The notes below the pieces were generated by a model. The model saw only the letters and a program-made list of their open reading frames with translations. It did no database searches and was not told the DNA's origin. Source: Candidatus Stahliibacteriota bacterium (GTDB lineage: Bacteria; Hydrothermota; Tepidihabitantia; SM23-42). From it: a stretch of DNA of 10,965 bases. The stretch spans positions 1 to 10,965 of the forward strand of contig SOIY01000105.1 in assembly GCA_004376785.1 (NCBI GenBank), given 5' to 3'. Position numbers and translations under genes: made by a program. Below are positions 5,893-10,965 of this stretch, in pieces (position 1 is the stretch's first letter; the number at the start of each line of letters is the position of its first letter).

Positions 5893-7861
5893 ATTTTCTC
5901 CCTTCAGTCCTTTCTAATTTACGTTTGACCGATTTAATTTTATCGCGGATTACTGCCGCGCGCTCAAATTCCATTAATGAAACTGCTTCTGCCATTTCTT
6001 TGTGCAGTTTCGCAAGTTCGTCAATATTTATTTCTTCTTTGGTACTTCTTGTAATACGATCTGCGACCGATGTTGCCCTCAGGATTTCCTCCGAACTTTT
6101 TACAATACTCTCAGGTGTGATATTGTGTTTTTTATTATATTCGATTTGTTTGTTTCGTCTTCTTTCCATCTCTTTTATTGCCCTTTTCATTGAACCGGTA
6201 ATTTCATCTGCATACATTATTACTTCACTACGGACATTTCGTGCTGCTCTGCCTGCGGTTTGAATTAAAGATCTTTCACTCCTTAGAAATCCCTCTCTAT
6301 CCGCATCGAGGATGGCAACGAGTGCTACTTCTGGCAGGTCAAGGCCCTCTCTTAAAAGATTGATACCGACAAGAACATCAAATTCGCCGAGCCTTAGTCC
6401 CCTTATAATTTCGATTCGCTGGATGACATTAATTTCAGAATGCATATATCTGACCCTTATATCAATTTCGTTCAAATACTGTGCAAGATCCTCAGCCATT
6501 CTTTTGGTAAGCGTTGTAACAAGAACCCTTTCTTTATTATTCACCCTTTTTTGAATTTCACTAATTAAATCATCAACCTGGTTCTTTGCTGGTTTAACAG
6601 TAACCTTTGGGTCTACAATACCTGTGGGCCGAACAATTTGTTCAACTATACGGTATTTTGATTTCTCGATTTCCCATTGGCTAGGCGTGGCTGAGATACA
6701 AACTGTCTGGTTGATCAGGGCTTCAAATTCACTGAATTTTAAGGGTCTATTTTCTAATGCTGAAGGTAATCTGAAGCCATACTCAACAAGATTCAATTTA
6801 CGCGAATGATCACCTTCGTACATGCCATTTAATTGTGGTATAGTAACATGTGATTCGTCTATTATGATTAAAAAGTCTTTTGGAAAATAATCGATCAGGC
6901 AAAATGGTCTCTCACCGGTTTTTCTGCCGGAGAGGTGCATTGAATAATTTTCAATACCTGAACAATATCCCAGTTCCAGAAGCATTTCTATATCGAATTT
7001 TGTTCTCTGTAATAATCTTTGCTTCTCGAGAAGTTTGTTCTGAGATTGAAATTGTTCAACCCTTTCTTTGAGTTCTTTTTCAATATTTTTAACTGCTGTT
7101 TTTATTCTGGGTCGGGTTGTGATAAAGTGTTTTGCCGGAAAGATAACGATGTTGTCCAGCTCATTTTTAATGTGGCCAGATGTTGGTTCGAAGATCTGAA
7201 TTTTTTCGACAAAGTCATTGAATAATTCAACCCTAACACCGTATTCTTCATCAGCAGGATGTATATCAATAATATCGCCACGCACCCTGAATGTTCCTCT
7301 GGCAAATTCAATATCATTCCTACTGTATTGAATTGAAACTAAGGAATTAAGCAATGAGTCTCGACTTTTTTCTTTTCTTTTTTCCAGGTATACAACAAGT
7401 TCTTTTATCTCCTCTGGTGAACCAATATTATAAATGCAGGAAACCGATGCAATAATGATCACATCGTTTCTTGTAAGTAATGCAGAGGTTGCTCTGAGTC
7501 TGAGTCTTTCTATTTCTTCATTTATTGAAGCATCTTTTTCAATATATAAATCAGTTGCTGGAACATATGCTTCTGGTTGGTAATAATCATAATAAGAAAT
7601 AAAATATTCAACAGCATTTTCAGGAAAAAAATATTTGAATTCACCATATAATTGTGCTGCTAAAGTTTTATTATGGGATATAATGAGCGTGGGTTTTTGA
7701 ACTTTATTTATTACATTAGCAATTGTAAACGTCTTACCTGAACCCGTGACACCTAAAAGTGTTTGAAATTTTGAACCATTTTTTATTTCATCTACTAATC
7801 TATTGATTGCCTCGGGTTGATCACCTTTAGGAGTGAATGTAGAGTGGAGTTTAAATTTCAC
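5846..7861 (-). CDS. uvrB: UvrABC excinuclease subunit B
   Basis: UvrB is the damage-verifying helicase-like subunit of nucleotide excision repair; UvrA loads it and it recruits UvrC. The 671 residues match the usual family length. Seen in order: FTPKGDQPEAI, Walker A GVTGSGKT (37-44), the segment YFISYYDYYQPEAY that leads into the damage-probing hairpin, the DEAD-like IDESH, YGFRLPSALENRPL, CISATPSQWE, VRPTGIVDP, and the helicase C motifs MHSEI, DVLVGINLLREGLDLPE and QTAGRAARN. A C-terminal UVR coiled coil (LHKEMAEAVSLMEFERAAVIRDKIK) is present, followed by a lysine/arginine-rich tail. The start is a GTG at 7859-7861 that overlaps the stop of the upstream GH13-like gene by 11 bases, with little SD signal, so translation is probably coupled. 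No key residue is missing. Confidence 0.97.
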   Translation of the reverse strand: MKFKLHSTFTPKGDQPEAINRLVDEIKNGSKFQTLLGVTGSGKTFTIANVINKVQKPTLIISHNKTLAAQLYGEFKYFFPENAVEYFISYYDYYQPEAYVPATDLYIEKDASINEEIERLRLRATSALLTRNDVIIIASVSCIYNIGSPEEIKELVVYLEKRKEKSRDSLLNSLVSIQYSRNDIEFARGTFRVRGDIIDIHPADEEYGVRVELFNDFVEKIQIFEPTSGHIKNELDNIVIFPAKHFITTRPRIKTAVKNIEKELKERVEQFQSQNKLLEKQRLLQRTKFDIEMLLELGYCSGIENYSMHLSGRKTGERPFCLIDYFPKDFLIIIDESHVTIPQLNGMYEGDHSRKLNLVEYGFRLPSALENRPLKFSEFEALINQTVCISATPSQWEIEKSKYRIVEQIVRPTGIVDPKVTVKPAKNQVDDLISEIQKRVNNKERVLVTTLTKRMAEDLAQYLNEIDIRVRYMHSEINVIQRIEIIRGLRLGEFDVLVGINLLREGLDLPEVALVAILDADREGFLRSERSLIQTAGRAARNVRSEVIMYADEITGSMKRAIKEMERRRNKQIEYNKKHNITPESIVKSSEEILRATSVADRITRSTKEEINIDELAKLHKEMAEAVSLMEFERAAVIRDKIKSVKRKLERTEGRKYQSKKHSRKANKAIS
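5898..5904 (-). promoter_or_regulatory. Candidate ribosome binding site for nadC inside the uvrB 3' end
   Basis: AAGGGAG on the minus strand lies within the last codons of uvrB and 5 bases before an in-frame ATC of nadC. It is the best purine-rich site upstream of the conserved NadC N-terminus and is the reason ATC at 5892 is preferred as the tentative start. The surrounding DNA is purine-rich on this strand, so a chance match is possible. Confidence 0.4.
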
Positions 7862-9533
7862 GCCTGAGTATTCGATAAGATTTTGGGTTGATTGATAATC
7901 TTAATTTTTGTGAGTAAGCGGTTAGTTTCTCACCGCTTATTATATCGAGATATAATCCATCCCAGGCAGGAAGTTCAACAAAAGACTGTTTATCACCGGA
8001 ATTCAAAACTACAATTAAACCACCACGGTCGTATGCATAGACTTTAGTAATATCATTCATATAGAGTGAAAAGAAAGTGTTGCTCGATATTTGTGTACAG
8101 GTTTTACGAATTTCAATAAGTTGTCTGATTTCTTTTAAGAGGTCACGATTCTGATTATTTTTATTCCAGATAAAACTGCCTAAATTGAGTGGTTTATAAT
8201 CGGATAATCCAATTTCATCTCCGTATAAAATAACCGGCGACCCGATACATGTAAAAATAAAAGCACAAAGATTTTTTCTGATGCTGGGTTCGGCTTCAGC
8301 AAGGATTCTTTTATTGTAGTCTGAAAGATTAATAAGACCCATGCCATTGACCTGGGGTGGATTAAAAAAGAACATTTTTCGTAGTAAATTATCAAATTCA
8401 CTCGTTGTTATTGTATTTTTAACGAAATACCTTATTAGTATATCAACCAGATTTCTGTTAGGGCTACCGTCAAATCCATTGCCATTGAGAAAGCGACCAT
8501 CACTTCCAAGTAAAAGGATATCCGGATATTTTGTTTTCAAATGGCTACGTAATGTTAAAATGAAATCGGCATCTATCTTTTCATCTTCACCAATATAAAA
8601 ACCATCGAAACCAAAGTGCTTCCAGTATTCTAAGAAACCAATGAGATAATTTGTGACTTGAGGATTACGAAGATTTAGTTTAGGGAAACGGTAGTCAGAT
8701 CGCCAGCATTCATAATTGGGTGGAGACGTTTTTATCGGTGTTGATTTGATGAAATACCACTCAGTATATTTTGATCCTTCTCCTTTTTTTACAACGTCAA
8801 CAAATGCCGGGAAGTCTATGCCAGTATGGGTGAAGATGACGCTTAAAATTATTTTTTTATCTCTTTCGTGTATTTCATCGATGAGGTTTTTTAAATCCAT
8901 TGTATCGCCAAAACATGAATCTATTGATGCATAGTCTTTTGGATTGAATTTGTGATTTGAAGATGCAGAAAAGATTGGTTGTAGAATAATTATGTTGGGA
9001 TTGAGTGAATCGATGTATTTAATTTTTCGTAATATCCCTTTTAAATCACCGCCATATGAAAGCCAGTTTTCTGGTTCTGTACCCCAGATTGCTTTTTCTT
9101 CAGGGTCATTAGTCAGGACGCCATTGTAAAAACCATCAATAAATATTGAATAATAGATTTTACCAAATGCCCAGGCAGGTGGTGTGAATAGTGGTACCTT
9201 AGGTTTGAATTCATCAGTCGCAGGAAATATTAATGAATCTTCTTTATTTTTTAGTATAAAATGATAGGTAGCTGTTGTATCAAACTTATTCAATCTTGCT
9301 GCAAAATAATCGAAATCACCATTTCGATACCAGATTTCCATTTTAATACTGTCCGAATTAATGATAACTTGTGCATCAGTTACACTGCCCTTTTTTACTT
9401 TTAGTTTTATCTCACCAAAAGATGGGTTTACATAAAATATACTGTTTGAATTGTGAAAGACATCAGCAGTGTCAATTGCATTACTTAGTTGAGGTAATGA
9501 TAATACCATTACAATACCCAGCAACCGTTGCAT
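7851..9533 (-). CDS. Secreted GH13 (neopullulanase-like) protein, probably catalytically inactive
   Basis: Residues 1-19 look like a signal peptide (hydrophobic MQRLLGIVMVLSLPQ, likely cut after SNA), so the protein is exported. A beta-rich N-terminal module (about 25-115) precedes a GH13 alpha-amylase barrel with family landmarks: IYYSIFIDGFYNG, SYGGDLKGI (159-167), QPIFSASSNHKF (185-196), HTG (236-238) and SPVILYGDEIGL (432-443), then a C-terminal beta domain. The four catalytic regions are altered. Region I reads LSVIFTH instead of xDxxxNH. In region II, GFYIG stands for GxRxD, so the Arg is Tyr313 and the nucleophile Asp is Gly315. In region III the acid/base Glu aligns to Ser344. In region IV the His-Asp pair is Ser404-Asp405. 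Known GH13 hydrolases need these residues, so a carbohydrate-binding or structural role is more likely than catalysis. The frame is uninterrupted, which argues against a decaying pseudogene. It is the first gene of the uvrB-nadC-folC operon. Confidence 0.82.
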   Translation of the reverse strand: MQRLLGIVMVLSLPQLSNAIDTADVFHNSNSIFYVNPSFGEIKLKVKKGSVTDAQVIINSDSIKMEIWYRNGDFDYFAARLNKFDTTATYHFILKNKEDSLIFPATDEFKPKVPLFTPPAWAFGKIYYSIFIDGFYNGVLTNDPEEKAIWGTEPENWLSYGGDLKGILRKIKYIDSLNPNIIILQPIFSASSNHKFNPKDYASIDSCFGDTMDLKNLIDEIHERDKKIILSVIFTHTGIDFPAFVDVVKKGEGSKYTEWYFIKSTPIKTSPPNYECWRSDYRFPKLNLRNPQVTNYLIGFLEYWKHFGFDGFYIGEDEKIDADFILTLRSHLKTKYPDILLLGSDGRFLNGNGFDGSPNRNLVDILIRYFVKNTITTSEFDNLLRKMFFFNPPQVNGMGLINLSDYNKRILAEAEPSIRKNLCAFIFTCIGSPVILYGDEIGLSDYKPLNLGSFIWNKNNQNRDLLKEIRQLIEIRKTCTQISSNTFFSLYMNDITKVYAYDRGGLIVVLNSGDKQSFVELPAWDGLYLDIISGEKLTAYSQKLRLSINPKSYRILRREI

Positions 9534-9538
9534 ATAGG

Positions 9539-9566
9539 ATTTTACATAATTTATTTACATTGTCAA
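9539..9566 (-). promoter_or_regulatory. Sigma70-type promoter for the GH13-uvrB-nadC-folC operon, leaderless geometry
   Basis: On the minus strand the -35 is TTGACA (9566 to 9561) and the -10 is TAAAAT (9544 to 9539), separated by 16 bases. The expected transcription start is about 7 bases past the -10, at 9532-9533, which is the ATG of the GH13-like gene. No SD sequence precedes that ATG. If correct, the operon mRNA begins at or within one or two bases of its first start codon. Confidence 0.7.
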
Positions 9567-9613
9567 TATTAAATAAATGAAGTTTTTTTAATTCAATCTT
9601 TAATGCATTTCTC

Positions 9614-9641
9614 TTGACATTTTTGAATAATTCTATATAAT
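9614..9641 (+). promoter_or_regulatory. Consensus sigma70-type promoter for hslU, leaderless geometry
   Basis: Both hexamers are exact consensus: TTGACA at 9614-9619 and TATAAT at 9636-9641, with a 16-base spacer. The expected start is near 9648, and the tandem ATG codons of hslU are at 9646 and 9649. No SD precedes them; the GGAGG at 9651-9655 lies inside the coding sequence. The promoter is arranged back to back with the minus-strand promoter in the same 112-bp gap (9534-9645). Confidence 0.78.
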
Positions 9642-9645
9642 TATC

Positions 9646-10965
9646 ATGATGGAGGAAAAGGCGTTAAAAAAAGACGTAATGTCTAGCGCTTTTCCTACGC
9701 CTGAGAGGATTGTTGCAAGACTTGATAAATACATAATTGGACAATCCGAGGCAAAGAAAGCAGTTGCTATTGCGCTAAGAAACCGATGGCGCAGGCAGCG
9801 TGTTGTTGGTAATATCAAAGACGAAATTTACCCCAATAATATTATTCTTATTGGCCCAACTGGTGTAGGCAAGACTGAAATTGCTCGCAGGTTAGCCGGG
9901 ATTGCTCAAGCGCCATTTATTAAAGTCGAGGCATCTCGGTTTACTGAAGTTGGCTATGTGGGCAGGGATGTGGAATCAATGGTTCGCGACCTTGTTGAGA
10001 TTTCTGTAAATATGGTTCGTCAAGAAAAGACCAAAATGGTTGAAGAAAAGGCTAAACAATTTGCTGAAGAGCGAATTCTTGATATTCTTCTACCGGTTCC
10101 TCCAATAGTAAAAAAGACTGATTTAGATATTCAAGATAGTGTTAAATCAGTTAATTCTACCCGGGAAAAAATGCGTGTCCTTTTGCACGAGGGGAAATTT
10201 GATGATAGAACCGTGGAATTGGAAGTGTTCAAACAAAAGATGCCATTTATTGAAATTTTTAGTCAAGCCGGTATTGAAGATTTGAGTGGTGCTCTTGAAC
10301 AAGCATTTGGCAGTAGATTACCGACGAAGAAAAAGAAGAGAAAAATGCCTGTTAAGGAGGCATTGAGGTATATTCAAAATGAAGAGGCAGATAAGTTAAT
10401 TGATATGGATGAGGTAATCAACGAAGCAAGGAAGCGTGCAGAGAATTCAGGCATAATATTTATTGATGAAATAGATAAAATTGCCGGTAGTGGTGCTACA
10501 AGTGGCCCTGATGTTTCACGTGAAGGAGTCCAACGTGACCTCCTGCCATTAGTTGAAGGGTCAGGTGTAATGACCAAACACGGAATGGTAAAAACTAATC
10601 ACATTTTATTTATCGCAGCAGGTGCTTTTCATAACAAAAAACCTTCAGATCTTATTCCTGAAATGCAAGGGCGATTTCCTATTAGGGTTGAGCTTTTTGC
10701 ATTGACCAAGGAAGATTTTCAAAGAATTCTTGTTGAACCTGAGAATTCTTTAATCAAACAGTATAGCATGTTAATTGCCACTGAAGGAATAACACTCGAA
10801 TTTTCTGAAGGAGCAATTGAAGCGATTGCAACGATTGCTTCAAGGGTCAATGAAACAACCGAGAATATTGGTGCACGAAGGCTACATACTGTGATGACAA
10901 AACTTCTTGAGGAAATACTTTATGCTGCACCAGATATAAGTGAGAAGGAGATAAAGATTAATGGT
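9646..10965 (+). CDS. hslU: HslU (ClpY) ATPase of the HslUV protease, 3' end outside window
   Basis: HslU is the AAA+ unfoldase that feeds proteins into the HslV peptidase in the cytoplasm. 440 residues are visible and the frame is still open, with perhaps 20-30 residues missing by family length. Seen: PTPERIVARLDKYIIGQSEAK near the N-terminus, Walker A GPTGVGKT (70-77), the pore-loop GYVGRD, a lysine- and glutamate-rich inserted I-domain with LLPVPP, Walker B IIFIDEIDK (Asp274, Glu275), SREGVQRDLLPLVEG, the sensor segment FIAAGAFHNKKPSDLIPEMQGRFPIRVEL and the sensor 2 segment NIGARRLHTVM. All expected catalytic motifs are intact. The start is ATG 9646 or ATG 9649; a later ATG at 9679 would still keep the conserved core. 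hslV normally lies just upstream in an hslVU operon, but here the gene is first after its own promoter. hslV could follow beyond the window or be elsewhere. Confidence 0.95.
   Translation, partial: MMEEKALKKDVMSSAFPTPERIVARLDKYIIGQSEAKKAVAIALRNRWRRQRVVGNIKDEIYPNNIILIGPTGVGKTEIARRLAGIAQAPFIKVEASRFTEVGYVGRDVESMVRDLVEISVNMVRQEKTKMVEEKAKQFAEERILDILLPVPPIVKKTDLDIQDSVKSVNSTREKMRVLLHEGKFDDRTVELEVFKQKMPFIEIFSQAGIEDLSGALEQAFGSRLPTKKKKRKMPVKEALRYIQNEEADKLIDMDEVINEARKRAENSGIIFIDEIDKIAGSGATSGPDVSREGVQRDLLPLVEGSGVMTKHGMVKTNHILFIAAGAFHNKKPSDLIPEMQGRFPIRVELFALTKEDFQRILVEPENSLIKQYSMLIATEGITLEFSEGAIEAIATIASRVNETTENIGARRLHTVMTKLLEEILYAAPDISEKEIKING

Noticed and set aside
9679..9681. ATG at 9679 as the start of hslU using the GGAGG at 9651-9655
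   Set aside because: The spacing of 23 bases is too long for an SD, and the ATG codons at 9646/9649 fit the promoter. It cannot be fully excluded.

Overview
The window looks like a piece of an AT-rich genome from an uncultivated bacterium. All the recognisable genes are bacterial, coding density is very high, and neighbouring genes often overlap. I cannot place the phylum from sequence alone. No tRNA, rRNA, CRISPR array, transposase or phage gene was found.

Left block (1..3475, plus strand): a metal-handling cassette. It opens with the C-terminal part of a CopB-type (CPH) copper-exporting P-type ATPase, cut by the window edge. Its stop codon overlaps the ATG of a fusion protein with an N-terminal YHS metal-binding domain and a thioredoxin-reductase/AhpF-like flavoprotein that has lost the redox CxxC. 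Next come a UbiE-like class I methyltransferase and a 77-residue stand-alone YHS protein. The small YHS gene has a textbook Shine-Dalgarno sequence, which moves its start to the ATG at 3242. The second and fourth genes carry related YHS domains, so the cassette probably delivers or senses metal (Cu/Ag) around the exporter.

Middle (3476..3617): a 142-bp gap between convergent genes that holds a perfect 36-bp palindrome.

Right-centre block (9533 down to 3618, minus strand): four overlapping genes that read as one operon. In order of transcription they are a secreted GH13 (alpha-amylase/neopullulanase-like) protein whose catalytic residues appear lost, uvrB (excision repair), nadC (NAD biosynthesis) and folC (folate polyglutamylation). 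nadC has no ATG, GTG or TTG upstream of a point well inside its conserved domain, so its start is unusual or the sequence contains an error. folC appears to have been enlarged by at least two in-frame palindromic/repeat insertions (48 bp and about 66 bp), resembling the palindromic elements known inside Rickettsia genes.

Right end (9534..10965): a 112-bp divergent intergenic region carries two near-consensus sigma70-type promoters, both with 16-bp spacers. Each places the transcription start on or next to the start codon, so both the GH13-led operon and the plus-strand hslU gene may be transcribed as leaderless mRNAs. hslU (the HslUV protease ATPase) runs off the window and has no hslV in front of it.
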